Origin: Flavobacterium sp. 102
Lineage (GTDB): Bacteria; Bacteroidota; Bacteroidia; Flavobacteriales; Flavobacteriaceae
NCBI RefSeq assembly: GCF_003634615.1
Contig: NZ_RBKX01000001.1
Coordinates: forward strand, 2,790,001 to 2,854,000
Length of the DNA: 64,000 bases
Reading direction: 5' to 3'
The position numbers and the translations under genes are program-made. This document shows, one piece after another, positions 44,019 to 53,123 of the stretch; the stretch's first letter is position 1; each line of letters opens with the position of its first letter. The notes beneath the pieces are model-generated. The model was not told the DNA's origin. It saw only the letters and a list, made by a program, of their open reading frames with translations, and made no database searches.

Positions 44019-45288
44019 AGTGGTATTTTTTAAATAGTACGCAGGCGTTTACATCACCAAAACCAAAACTCGCTTTGGCTACTATATTTAATTCTTTTTT
44101 AATGAGTTGCTGTGGAATTCGGCTTTCGCCAATAATGGCCGTAATCTCAGGATGTAAATCTTCGCAATTGATGTTCGGAAATATAAAACCGTGGTGCAAT
44201 TGCAACACCGAAGCCACACTTTCCAAACTGCCGGAAGCCGACAAACAATGGCCAACCATCGATTTCAACGAATTGATATACGGAAAATTATCTCCGTTTA
44301 AATGCAAAGCTTCACTCCAATTTTGGATTTCCAAACCATCTTTAGCCGTTGCTGTCAAATGACCGTTAATCGTGTCAATCTCAATTGGGTCTACATTCGC
44401 ATTTTTCAACGCCTCGGTAATACATCTTTTCACCGCTGTGGCATTTGGTGCTGTCATCGTTCCGCCACCACGTTGTCCACCGGAATTGATGTTGCCACCT
44501 AAAACTTCCGCATAAATCTTGGCACCGCGTTCTAAAGCACTTTCTAAATCTTCTAAAACCAAAGCACCGGCGCCGCTTCCCGGAACAAATCCTGAAGCTG
44601 TAGCTGACATTGGTCTGGAACCTTTTTCAGGAGTGTCGTTGTGTTTAAAGGTACAAACTTTCATGGCGTCAAATCCACCCCAAATATAAGGTCCGGAATC
44701 GCTGGTACTTCCTGCCAAAATGCGTTTGGCTTGTCCCAACTTGATTCGATCATACGCCATCAAAATACTTTCGGTTCCGGTTGTACAGGCGGAAGAATTC
44801 GTCGTGACTTGGTTTCCTAAACCTAACTTTCCGCCGATATAAGCACTGACACCGCTGTTCATGGTTTGCGCCACGGCGGTACTGCCTAATCTTCGGGTTT
44901 GCAATTCATCAATCTTATAAATGCTTTCGCGAAATTTGTCAATCCCCGAAGTTCCGGTGCCGAAAATAGTTCCGCTATCCCAATCGGGTTCGTCATTAAT
45001 TTCCATTGACAAACCGGCGTCTTTCCATGCGTCTATTCCGGCAATTACACCGTATAAAATCCCGGACGAATTGAAATTGCGCAATTCCAATTCGGTGAAA
45101 TATCGTAAGGATAGTTCGGTTGATATCACAGGTTTTCCGGCTATTTGACAAGAGAATTGCAATCGTTCCAATTCAGTGTCATGGCTAATTCCCGAAATGC
45201 CGTTTTGAATCGCATGGGTAAACGCAGGAAGTCCGACTCCGTTTGGAGCGACAATTCCCAGGCCTGTTATAACAACTCTTTTGTTCAT
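44011..45288 (-). CDS. Beta-ketoacyl-ACP synthase (KAS II-like)
   Basis: The 425-residue protein has the thiolase fold and KAS II plan: TNSSACTTGTESILMAYDRI holds the active Cys, and the catalytic His pair is in DTINGHLTATAKDG and KSMVGHCLSASGSLES. NGHLTAT differs from the common HGTST, which suggests a specialised branch such as those in flavobacterial pigment and phenolic lipid clusters. It condenses malonyl-ACP with an acyl chain on the ACP. It is between the dehydratase and ACP genes in the PKS operon. Confidence 0.88.
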   Translation of the reverse strand: MNKRVVITGLGIVAPNGVGLPAFTHAIQNGISGISHDTELERLQFSCQIAGKPVISTELSLRYFTELELRNFNSSGILYGVIAGIDAWKDAGLSMEINDEPDWDSGTIFGTGTSGIDKFRESIYKIDELQTRRLGSTAVAQTMNSGVSAYIGGKLGLGNQVTTNSSACTTGTESILMAYDRIKLGQAKRILAGSTSDSGPYIWGGFDAMKVCTFKHNDTPEKGSRPMSATASGFVPGSGAGALVLEDLESALERGAKIYAEVLGGNINSGGQRGGGTMTAPNATAVKRCITEALKNANVDPIEIDTINGHLTATAKDGLEIQNWSEALHLNGDNFPYINSLKSMVGHCLSASGSLESVASVLQLHHGFIFPNINCEDLHPEITAIIGESRIPQQLIKKELNIVAKASFGFGDVNACVLFKKYHYD

Positions 45289-45289
45289 T

Positions 45290-45721
45290 TTATGTTTTGA
45301 TTATTCCGGCAATGGTACCTTGGCAAACTGTTTCTTCAGCTTCATTTAACATCTTTACTTGACACTTTAACTTACCAAAACGGAAATACATTTTCTCGGA
45401 AATCACAATTACTTTTTCTTTGGGATAAACCGGTTTTAAAAATTCTATTTGACTTGAGGTTAAAGCGATTACACTATTTTTAGTAAATTCATTATTTAGC
45501 AAATAAATCCCCAGACACACTACGCCTATTTGCGCCATGGCTTCGGTTAAAATCACACCCGGCGTCACCGGATGGTCTTTGAAATGTCCTTTATAAAAAT
45601 CTAAATGCTCATCAAATATATAACTGCCTTCTACTCCGTTTTCATCGATATGGATAATTTCATCCACAAACAAAAACGGTTTGGAATAAGGCAAGCTGAT
45701 TATGATTTCTTCTTTGGTCAT
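45290..45721 (-). CDS. Beta-hydroxyacyl-ACP dehydratase (FabZ/FabA-like)
   Basis: The 143-residue protein is a hotdog-fold dehydratase. Motif FYKGHFKDHPVTPGVILTEA carries the catalytic His and the conserved Pro-Gly, and the second acidic residue is in TEAMAQIG. The family removes water from 3-hydroxyacyl-ACP during chain building. In the operon it lies 1 bp from the ketosynthase gene, so the pair may make an unsaturated acyl starter on the ACP. No dedicated ketoreductase gene is in the operon; one would need to come from fatty-acid synthesis. Confidence 0.85.
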   Translation of the reverse strand: MTKEEIIISLPYSKPFLFVDEIIHIDENGVEGSYIFDEHLDFYKGHFKDHPVTPGVILTEAMAQIGVVCLGIYLLNNEFTKNSVIALTSSQIEFLKPVYPKEKVIVISEKMYFRFGKLKCQVKMLNEAEETVCQGTIAGIIKT

Positions 45722-45722
45722 T

Positions 45723-46775
45723 TTAAAATTCTAATAAAATACGTTGCGCTGAAAATCCCGGACCAAAACTCAGCATCAATCCTTTTTCTCCTTTTGCAGG
45801 TTGGTTGTCCATAACACGTTCTAAAACATACAATACTGTCGCGCTCGACATATTGCCATACAATCGCAACACTTCTTTAGTATCGTCAATATTTTTACCT
45901 AAAGCACCGAATAAATCTTCCACCGTTTGCACTATTTTTTTGCCACCGGGATGAAAAATTAAATGGTTGATATCTTCCATCTTCAACTTATTTTTGGCCA
46001 AAAACGGATGAATGATATCCGGGAAATGAGCCGAAATAGTTTCAGGCACTTCGATATCCAATACCATTTGCAAACCCATATTGGTGAGTTTAAAACCCAT
46101 CATATGAATGTTGTCATAGAAATGATACATCGATTCATCTACAATTTCCGGTCCTTCATCGGCTTCATGTGACGACAACAAAACACAAGCCGCACCGTCG
46201 CCAAAAATAGCAGCACTGACCACATTCGCCATCGAATAATCATTCAGCTGAAACGTTGCGGTTGGACTTTCAACTGCAATTACAGCAGCTCTTTTCCCCG
46301 GATTGGCTTTTAAAAATTCTTTGGCATAAATCATTCCCGAGATTCCTGCTGCACAGCCCATTTCGGTTACCGGTAAACGCACGATGTCTTGGCGCAATTG
46401 TAGTTTGTTTATCAAATAAGCATCGAGTGACGGAATCATGATTCCGGTGCAACTTACTGTAATGATATAATCTAAATCGGTTGGTTTCCAAGCCGCTTTT
46501 TCTAGAGCTTTAACCAAAACCTTTTCGCCCAAATCAATCATTTCTCGCACGTAAATATTATTTCTAGATTCAAAAGAAGTATTGGTAAAAACTTCAATCG
46601 GATCCATGATAGAATAGCGTTTGTCAACCATCGCACCTTCAAAAATTTTTCTAACTTTCCGAATAAAGCGTTCGTCCTGACCAAAAAGCCAAGCGTCAAG
46701 ATAAGGCAGAATTTCTTCCGTATTTCTTGAGAATTGAGGCAATTGTTTGGCAACCGTTTTGATTTTTACACTCAT
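45723..46775 (-). CDS. Type III polyketide synthase
   Basis: The 350-residue protein is a chalcone/stilbene-synthase-fold type III PKS. The catalytic triad is Cys141 in TEMGCAAGISG, His275 in IFHPGGKK and Asn308 in LYGNMSSAT, and the GFG loop equivalent is LSFGPGFSAQ near the C-terminus. Start at 46775 (MSVKIKTVAK) overlaps the methyltransferase TGA as ATGA, so it is chosen over an ATG further upstream. It extends an acyl starter with malonyl-CoA and closes a pyrone or resorcinol ring. The srsA enzyme of Streptomyces is the closest functional model, with its methyltransferase and flavoprotein partners also found here. Confidence 0.9.
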   Translation of the reverse strand: MSVKIKTVAKQLPQFSRNTEEILPYLDAWLFGQDERFIRKVRKIFEGAMVDKRYSIMDPIEVFTNTSFESRNNIYVREMIDLGEKVLVKALEKAAWKPTDLDYIITVSCTGIMIPSLDAYLINKLQLRQDIVRLPVTEMGCAAGISGMIYAKEFLKANPGKRAAVIAVESPTATFQLNDYSMANVVSAAIFGDGAACVLLSSHEADEGPEIVDESMYHFYDNIHMMGFKLTNMGLQMVLDIEVPETISAHFPDIIHPFLAKNKLKMEDINHLIFHPGGKKIVQTVEDLFGALGKNIDDTKEVLRLYGNMSSATVLYVLERVMDNQPAKGEKGLMLSFGPGFSAQRILLEF

Positions 46776-47485
46776 GATTTTTGGATAATCCACTGGTAGC
46801 GAAACGCCCATTTCCAGTAAATCGTATAATTTATTAACTGTAATTTTTTTGAATATTGTTCTAATTCGCTTTTTTTAAATCCGCGTAGAATGGACACCAA
46901 ACCGTCTTCTCTTGACATGTCATTTAATTGAAAAACAAAGCACAAAGCCTGAAATAATCTATAAGCTATTGCGCTTCGGTGCAAATCATTAATCACAATT
47001 CCAACCCTGGCATTTTCATAAAACACTTTTACCAAACTCAGAATTTCTTCGTCTTTGAAATGGTGTAAAGTCAAAGTACACAAAACTATGTCATAATGCC
47101 TGGATTTGAATTCGGCTTCGAAAATATCTTCGCATTCGTAGCTAATATTTCCATATTCTTTTGATAAAGTTTTCGCATGACTAATGGTAAACGCATTGGC
47201 ATCGATTCCAATTAAACTAAAACTATAATTGTTCTCTTTTCCATATTCTGCCAAAGCCCGCAACATATCACCATTACCGCAACCGATGTCGACTATGGAT
47301 ATTTCTTTATCTTTTGAAATAACTTTGAGCAATTGTTGAACACCTTGTAAAGTTAATTGGTTACCTCCTAAAAGCCGATTAATTCGGGCAATCTTATCCA
47401 ATGCATCGCGCAACGTTTCGCCTTCTAAGGCAAAGTCGTCCATGATTTCGGTGGCATTGGTTCGGTATTTAGTGTTAATACTCAT
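46772..47485 (-). CDS. SAM-dependent methyltransferase (PKS operon)
   Basis: The 237-residue protein has a class I methyltransferase fold; motif I is IVDIGCGNGDMLRAL, with LIGIDANAF and CTLTLHHF as the later motifs. It resembles methyltransferases that act beside type III PKS enzymes. Methylation of a hydroxyl of the ring product is the likely reaction. It overlaps the PKS gene by 4 bp and touches the FAD oxidoreductase gene, so all three are made together. Confidence 0.85.
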   Translation of the reverse strand: MSINTKYRTNATEIMDDFALEGETLRDALDKIARINRLLGGNQLTLQGVQQLLKVISKDKEISIVDIGCGNGDMLRALAEYGKENNYSFSLIGIDANAFTISHAKTLSKEYGNISYECEDIFEAEFKSRHYDIVLCTLTLHHFKDEEILSLVKVFYENARVGIVINDLHRSAIAYRLFQALCFVFQLNDMSREDGLVSILRGFKKSELEQYSKKLQLINYTIYWKWAFRYQWIIQKS

Positions 47486-48616
47486 TTAGGCGGAAATAGT
47501 TATCGGTTGACCATGCGTTTTTTTAATAATCATTGGCAACAAAAATGGCGCTATCATTACTATACGAAATACGATATGGGATAGTTTAGGTTTCAAAAGT
47601 ATATTCGCCAACAGTCTTCCGGTTTTCAAACGGCTTTTGAAGGTTTGGTTCCAATGTTGGGTATAATTTTTTTCCAATTGTGCTCTCGTTTTTATTCTCT
47701 GATGAATATAATCATCAATCACTTCAGCCGCAATTTTGGCACTGTGAATCGCCATCGCCATTCCGTTTCCACACAACGGATGAATTAATCCGGCGGTGTC
47801 GCCAATCATCAAAATGTGATTTTCAACCGGAAGTTTTGGTTCAAATGAAATTTGGCTGATGGTTAACGGCTTTTCGAAAAGCAATTTAGTATTTTTAAAA
47901 ATGTTTTTTAAATGCGGATTTTGCTCAAGAGCTTCCTTTTGGTACCCATCACTATTCTTATGTTCTTTGAAAGTTTTGTAACTCGCTAAATAACAAATGT
48001 TGATTCGGTTGTCTTCTACTTTAGAAACGCCGCAATAACCGCCTTTGAAGTTGTGCAAACCGACAATATCATTGGGAAAACTGCCTTCGTAATGGGCTTT
48101 TACAGCCAACCAAGGTGATTTTTGTTGGATAAAATTTCGGTTCAATTGGATATCGATATTAGACCGTTTGCCAAAAGCACCAATCACTAAATCAGTTTGA
48201 ATTGTAGTTCCGGATGACGTTATAATCGTAAATTTGCCATTGTCGAAATGGATATTTTCTACACTTTCGTGAATAACGTGGCAACCATCGGCTAATGCTT
48301 TTTGATACAAAAAATTATCCAGAGCATATCGGCTTACACCAAATCCGCCCAAGGGCAAAACAGTATTGATGGTTTTCCCTGAAACGGTGGAAAATTGTAG
48401 TTTACTGATATCGGTAGGCCTTAAATCTTCTACAGCAATGTTTAACCATTGGAAATAAGGTACGACTTCATTCGAGATATATTCGCCACAAACTTTGTGT
48501 TTTGGATAAGTATTTTTTTCTACTAAAGTCACGGCAATATTCAGCTTTCGCAAGTGAATTGCAGCCGTCAAGCCTGCTAAACCACCGCCAATAATTACTA
48601 CTTTACTCTGATTCAT
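47486..48616 (-). CDS. FAD-dependent oxidoreductase (PKS operon)
   Basis: The 376-residue protein starts with the dinucleotide fold VVIIGGGLAGLTAAIHLRKL, then has the FAD-binding motif GDTAGLIHPLCGNGMAMAI typical of flavin monooxygenases and geranylgeranyl-reductase-like proteins. It may hydroxylate the aromatic product of the type III PKS, as SrsC does in Streptomyces, or reduce a double bond. It is the first gene of the operon, with the methyltransferase ATG immediately after its stop. Confidence 0.85.
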   Translation of the reverse strand: MNQSKVVIIGGGLAGLTAAIHLRKLNIAVTLVEKNTYPKHKVCGEYISNEVVPYFQWLNIAVEDLRPTDISKLQFSTVSGKTINTVLPLGGFGVSRYALDNFLYQKALADGCHVIHESVENIHFDNGKFTIITSSGTTIQTDLVIGAFGKRSNIDIQLNRNFIQQKSPWLAVKAHYEGSFPNDIVGLHNFKGGYCGVSKVEDNRINICYLASYKTFKEHKNSDGYQKEALEQNPHLKNIFKNTKLLFEKPLTISQISFEPKLPVENHILMIGDTAGLIHPLCGNGMAMAIHSAKIAAEVIDDYIHQRIKTRAQLEKNYTQHWNQTFKSRLKTGRLLANILLKPKLSHIVFRIVMIAPFLLPMIIKKTHGQPITISA

Positions 48617-48692
48617 AACAAAGTAAATTTAGCGAAATGATCGCAAGTATTGTTATATAATTCTGTTAAAGTGATTTATGATTTAGCGGAAT

Positions 48693-48722
48693 TAAAAAAC
48701 GCCAATTCGATTGAATTGGCGT
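48693..48722 (-). terminator. acs: Terminator after acs (minus strand)
   Basis: ACGCCAATTC-GATT-GAATTGGCGT is a perfect 10-bp stem with a 4-base loop; on the minus strand it is followed by six T (AAAAAA at 48694-48699 on the plus strand). Confidence 0.82.
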
Positions 48723-48730
48723 CTTGCTTT

Positions 48731-50638
48731 TTATAATTTCCCGGTTTTAATCTCTTCGACTATTTCAGGATTCAACAGTGTAGAGATGTCACCAAAGTTA
48801 GAATAATCACCTTCGGCTATCTTTCTCAAAATGCGGCGCATGATTTTACCTGAACGCGTTTTAGGTAATCCTGAAACGAATTGGATTTTATCCAATTTAG
48901 CGATAGGTCCGATTTGGTCGGAAATCAATTGGTTAATCTCCTTAGATAAGTTTTCTTGATTACGACTTTCACCAACTTCCTTCAAAATAACAAAACCGTA
49001 AAGTGCATTGCCTTTGATATCATGAGGGAAACCAACAATCGCACTTTCTGCAACCGCCGGATGTTCGTTGATAGCATCTTCAATTGGTGCCGTTCCTAAA
49101 TTGTGTCCCGAAACGATAATCACATCATCTACTCTACCGGTAATTCTGTAATACCCAACCTCATCGCGCAAAGCGCCATCGCCTGTGAAATATTTACCAG
49201 GAAAAGCGGTGAAATAGGTTTCTTTATAACGTTGGTGATCGCCCCAAATGGTTCTCGCAATCGATGGCCAAGGGAATTTAATACACAAACTTCCGGTTAC
49301 TTGATTGCCTTCGATTTCGTTGCGCAGTTCATCCATTAAAACAGGTTGGATTCCCGGTAATGGCAGCGAAGCATATGTTGGTTTTGTTGGAGTCACAAAA
49401 GGAATCGGCGAAATCATAATTCCACCGGTCTCGGTTTGCCACCAAGTATCTACCAACGGACAACGCTTTCCGCCTACGTGATCATTGTACCAATGCCAAG
49501 CTTCTTCATTGATAGGTTCACCAACTGAACCAATAACTTTTAACGAACTCAAAGGATATTTTTGAACGTAATCCAAACTTTCTTTGGCCAGCGCCCGAAT
49601 GGCTGTTGGCGCCGTATAGAATTGAGTTATCTTGTGTTTTTCAATGACTTCCCAAAAACGACTGAAGTTTGGATAAGAAGGAACACCTTCGAAAATCACT
49701 GTAGTTGCTCCGTTTAATAACGGTCCGTAAAGAATATAGGAATGTCCGGTAATCCAACCGATATCAGCGGTACACCAATAAATATCGTTTTCTTCGTAGT
49801 TGAAAATATTTTTGAATGTATAAGCGGTATACACCATATAACCGGCTGTGGTATGCACCATTCCTTTTGGCTTTCCTGTGGAACCCGAAGTATAAAGAAT
49901 AAACAAAGGATCTTCTGCATCCATGATTTCAGCAACATTGTTTGGAACAGCTTCATCCAGTAATGGTTGTAACCAAAGGTCGCGTCCTTCTTTCATAGTC
50001 ACTTCGGTATTGGTTCTTTTTACCACCAATACTTTTTCCACAGTCGGGCATTTTTCTAAAGCTTCGTCAACAATTCCTTTTAAGTCGATGGATTTATTCC
50101 CGCGGTAACTACCATCGGAAGTGATCACCATTTTACATTCACAATCATTAATACGAGTGGCAACGGCAGAAGCTGAAAAGCCGGCAAAAACCACCGAGTG
50201 AACAGCACCGATTCGGGCACAAGCTAAAACGGCTACAGCCAATTCCGGAATCATGGGCAAATAAATACAAACCCTGTCACCTTTTTGAACACCTTGTTCT
50301 CGAAGCACATTGGCTAGTTTGGCGACACGAGCATACAATTCGTTATAAGAAATGTGTTGCGCTTCTTCCTCCGGATTATTGGGTTCGAAAATGATAGCAG
50401 TTTTATCGCCTCGTCGGGCTAAATGTCGGTCTATACAGTTTTTAGTGATGTTGACTTTGGCATCGACAAACCATTTAAACTTGGCTTGCTGGAAATCAAA
50501 CTCGAAAACTTTGTCCCATTTTTGGTACCAAGTAAAATTTTCATCGGCTATTCTGTCCCAAAACTTTCGGGGTTCGCGAATAGATTTTTTATACATTTTG
50601 AAGTAATGCTCCAGATTCAGTATTTTGTAATAACTCAT
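48731..50638 (-). CDS. acs: Acetyl-CoA synthetase
   Basis: The 635-residue protein is an AMP-forming acetyl-CoA synthetase. It has the ATP-loop YTSGSTGKPKGMVHTT, the motif DTWWQTETGGIMISP for acetate and the C-terminal lysine motif LPKTRSGKIMRRILRK that is acetylated to control activity. It makes acetyl-CoA from acetate. It ends the group of acyl-CoA synthetase, response regulator, symporter-kinase, MFS and porin genes, which together look like acetate uptake and use, and a terminator at 48693 closes it. Confidence 0.95.
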   Translation of the reverse strand: MSYYKILNLEHYFKMYKKSIREPRKFWDRIADENFTWYQKWDKVFEFDFQQAKFKWFVDAKVNITKNCIDRHLARRGDKTAIIFEPNNPEEEAQHISYNELYARVAKLANVLREQGVQKGDRVCIYLPMIPELAVAVLACARIGAVHSVVFAGFSASAVATRINDCECKMVITSDGSYRGNKSIDLKGIVDEALEKCPTVEKVLVVKRTNTEVTMKEGRDLWLQPLLDEAVPNNVAEIMDAEDPLFILYTSGSTGKPKGMVHTTAGYMVYTAYTFKNIFNYEENDIYWCTADIGWITGHSYILYGPLLNGATTVIFEGVPSYPNFSRFWEVIEKHKITQFYTAPTAIRALAKESLDYVQKYPLSSLKVIGSVGEPINEEAWHWYNDHVGGKRCPLVDTWWQTETGGIMISPIPFVTPTKPTYASLPLPGIQPVLMDELRNEIEGNQVTGSLCIKFPWPSIARTIWGDHQRYKETYFTAFPGKYFTGDGALRDEVGYYRITGRVDDVIIVSGHNLGTAPIEDAINEHPAVAESAIVGFPHDIKGNALYGFVILKEVGESRNQENLSKEINQLISDQIGPIAKLDKIQFVSGLPKTRSGKIMRRILRKIAEGDYSNFGDISTLLNPEIVEEIKTGKL

Positions 50639-50781
50639 TGTAAATCTTGTTTATTATCGTTTTGTTTTGTAAATATAAATATTCTATTGGTGTGGTGATT
50701 AATTTTCTTGCTAAATAAGTATAGGTTTTAAGTTGTAAGTTCTAGGTTGTAAGTTATAAGTATTGCTCATGAGATTACTTC

Positions 50782-52677
50782 CTATTTAAAACTCCCTATT
50801 TTTCCTATTTCCAACACCTCTTTTATTTCCTCAATAATCGCTTCATCATCAATGGTAGAGGGAATTTGGAAATTTTCTCCGTCGGCTATGCTACGAAGTA
50901 ATTTGCGCAGTATTTTGCCGGAACGTGTTTTAGGCAAACGGTTAACAATAACGACATCACGCAAAGAAGCTACGGCTCCGATTTGTTCTCTGACCAGTTT
51001 CACAATTTCGTGTTGCAGTTGGAAGTGTTCAATCGCCTCACCAAATTTGGTTACAACTAAAGCCAACGGAATTTGTCCTTTCAACTCATCGTTAATCCCA
51101 ATGACAGCACACTCGGCAACGGAATGGTGTGACGCTACAATTTCTTCCATTTCTGCGGTGGATAATCTGTGCCCGGCAACGTTGATCACATCATCTACAC
51201 GACCAGTGATAAAAATATAATCGCTTTCATCTTTAAATCCGCCATCGCCTGAGAAATAATAACCCTGAAATTTTTGCAAATAACCCGCTTGAAAACGGTG
51301 ATTGTCATTCCAAATATCGAGTAGAGTTCCAGGTGGCAAAGGCAATTTAACAACAACATAACCTTCTTCATTTGGGCCTAATTCTTGTCCGTTTTCACCT
51401 AAAATTCTAATGTCATAACCAGAAACGGCTTTACCTGAAGAACCCGGTTTGATGGGTAAATATTCGACACCCATCATATTGGCAATCATCGGCCAGCCTG
51501 ATTCAGTTTGCCACCAATGGTCGATTGCCGGAATCGGAATGTGTTCGCGGTACCATTCTAAAGTTGCTACATCGCAGCGTTCTCCGGCAAGGAATTGAGT
51601 TCTTAAACTTGTCAAATCGTATTGCTTGATAAATTCACCGTTTGGATCTTCTTTTTTAATGGCACGAATGGCAGTTGGTGCAGTAAACATCACACTGACT
51701 TTATGTTCTTCAATTATTCTCCAAAACGTACTTGCATCGGGTGTTCTAATAGGCTTACCTTCGAAAATTATGGTTGTATTTCTGTTGATTAAGGGTCCAT
51801 AAACAATAAAACTATGGCCTACAACCCAACCCACATCAGAAGCAGCCCAAAACACTTCACCCGGTTTTACACCATAGATTTTTTGCATAGAAAACTTTAG
51901 TGCTACAGCATAACCACCGGTATCGCGAACGATTCCTTTCGGTTTTCCTGTGGTGCCAGACGTGTATAAAACATACAGCGGATGCGTCGTTTCCACCGGA
52001 ACGCAATCGGCTTCTTCCGAACCGTAGACTAAAGCGTCGTAATCGACATCGTATTTTTTAAACGGAATTCTGGCGCCGAGTTTTCGGTTGAGCACCACTA
52101 CTTTTTTAGGCTTGTGTTCAGCCAATTCAATCGCTTCGTCCACTAAAGGTTTGTAGGCAATCAAGCGGTCAATCTCAATTCCGGAAGAAGCGGTTAAAAT
52201 GACTCTGGGTTTGCAATCGTCAATTCTAATCGCCAATTCATGTGGCGCAAAACCACCGAAAACAACGGAATGTGTTACTCCTATTCTGGCGCAAGCCAAC
52301 ATAGCGAATGTTGCTTGCGGAATCATGGGCATGTAAATAATCGCCGTATGCCCTTTTTTCAATCCCAAAGACAATAAACCTCCGGCTAATCTTGCAACTT
52401 CCGATTTGACTTCGTTGTAAGTATATTTTTTTACCGTTTGGGTTACGGGCGAATCGTAAATGATGGCAATTTGGTCTCCAAAACCATCATTAATGTGTTT
52501 GTCTAAAGCCAAATAGCAAGCATTCAGGCTTCCGTCTTTGTACCATAATGGATAACCGGTTTCGTCTTCAGATAAAATGTTTTTCGGTTTGGTAAACCAA
52601 TCGATTTCATTGGCTTGTTCCGACCAGAATTGCTCTGGGTTTTGTATGCTTTGGTTGTATAGTTCTTGGTATTTCAT
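50782..52677 (-). CDS. prpE: Propionyl-CoA synthetase-like acyl-CoA synthetase
   Basis: The 631-residue protein is a second AMP-forming synthetase: VLYTSGTTGKPKGIVRDTGG, then IDHWWQTESGWPMIAN and LPKTRSGKILRKLLRS. The WWQTESGW pattern and the overall sequence fit propionate-CoA ligases (PrpE) better than Acs, but acetate remains possible. It is upstream of acs on the same strand with 143 bp between, in which there are imperfect repeats of AAGTTGTAAGTT. Two paralogous synthetases in tandem suggest growth on short fatty acids. Confidence 0.85.
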   Translation of the reverse strand: MKYQELYNQSIQNPEQFWSEQANEIDWFTKPKNILSEDETGYPLWYKDGSLNACYLALDKHINDGFGDQIAIIYDSPVTQTVKKYTYNEVKSEVARLAGGLLSLGLKKGHTAIIYMPMIPQATFAMLACARIGVTHSVVFGGFAPHELAIRIDDCKPRVILTASSGIEIDRLIAYKPLVDEAIELAEHKPKKVVVLNRKLGARIPFKKYDVDYDALVYGSEEADCVPVETTHPLYVLYTSGTTGKPKGIVRDTGGYAVALKFSMQKIYGVKPGEVFWAASDVGWVVGHSFIVYGPLINRNTTIIFEGKPIRTPDASTFWRIIEEHKVSVMFTAPTAIRAIKKEDPNGEFIKQYDLTSLRTQFLAGERCDVATLEWYREHIPIPAIDHWWQTESGWPMIANMMGVEYLPIKPGSSGKAVSGYDIRILGENGQELGPNEEGYVVVKLPLPPGTLLDIWNDNHRFQAGYLQKFQGYYFSGDGGFKDESDYIFITGRVDDVINVAGHRLSTAEMEEIVASHHSVAECAVIGINDELKGQIPLALVVTKFGEAIEHFQLQHEIVKLVREQIGAVASLRDVVIVNRLPKTRSGKILRKLLRSIADGENFQIPSTIDDEAIIEEIKEVLEIGKIGSFK

Positions 52678-52757
52678 GGTTGGGTTATAAATGTAGTTAT
52701 GGCATCCTTTTCATTTGAAAAAGACAATGTATTGTTCAATAAATAGTTGCTAAATGT

Positions 52758-53123
52758 TTAGCTTTCGAGTAGTTCGTTGACTTGTTCGACTACTTTTTTA
52801 ATGGAAAAAGGCTTGGTTAAATAGGCATCGGCACCGAGTGCCATTCCTTTTTCGATATCGCTTTCTTTGTTTTTGGCGGATAGAAAAATCACTTTGCAGT
52901 GTTTGAGTTGTTCGTTTTTCTTGATTTGTTCCAAAGTTTCAAATCCGTCAACCAAAGGCATCATGATATCGAGAATAATAATATCGGGAAACTGATCTTT
53001 TAAAATATCCAAAGCTTCCTGACCGTCACGGGCAATAAACACTTCAAAGTTGTTCTTTTTGAAAGTGTATTCCAATGACATTACAATATTGGGTTCGTCG
53101 TCTACAATTAAAATCTTTTTCAT
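52758..53123 (-). CDS. CheY-like response regulator
   Basis: The 121-residue protein is a single receiver domain: VDDEPN acidic pocket, phosphorylated Asp in IIILDIMMPLVDG, and LSAKN and LTKPFS for the Thr/Ser and Lys. The start at 53123 gives an ATGA overlap with the kinase stop, so it is preferred over codons further upstream. It is coupled to the symporter-kinase gene and is its likely partner. Unlike CrbR/ErdR, it has no DNA-binding domain, so its output partner must be elsewhere. Confidence 0.93.
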   Translation of the reverse strand: MKKILIVDDEPNIVMSLEYTFKKNNFEVFIARDGQEALDILKDQFPDIIILDIMMPLVDGFETLEQIKKNEQLKHCKVIFLSAKNKESDIEKGMALGADAYLTKPFSIKKVVEQVNELLES

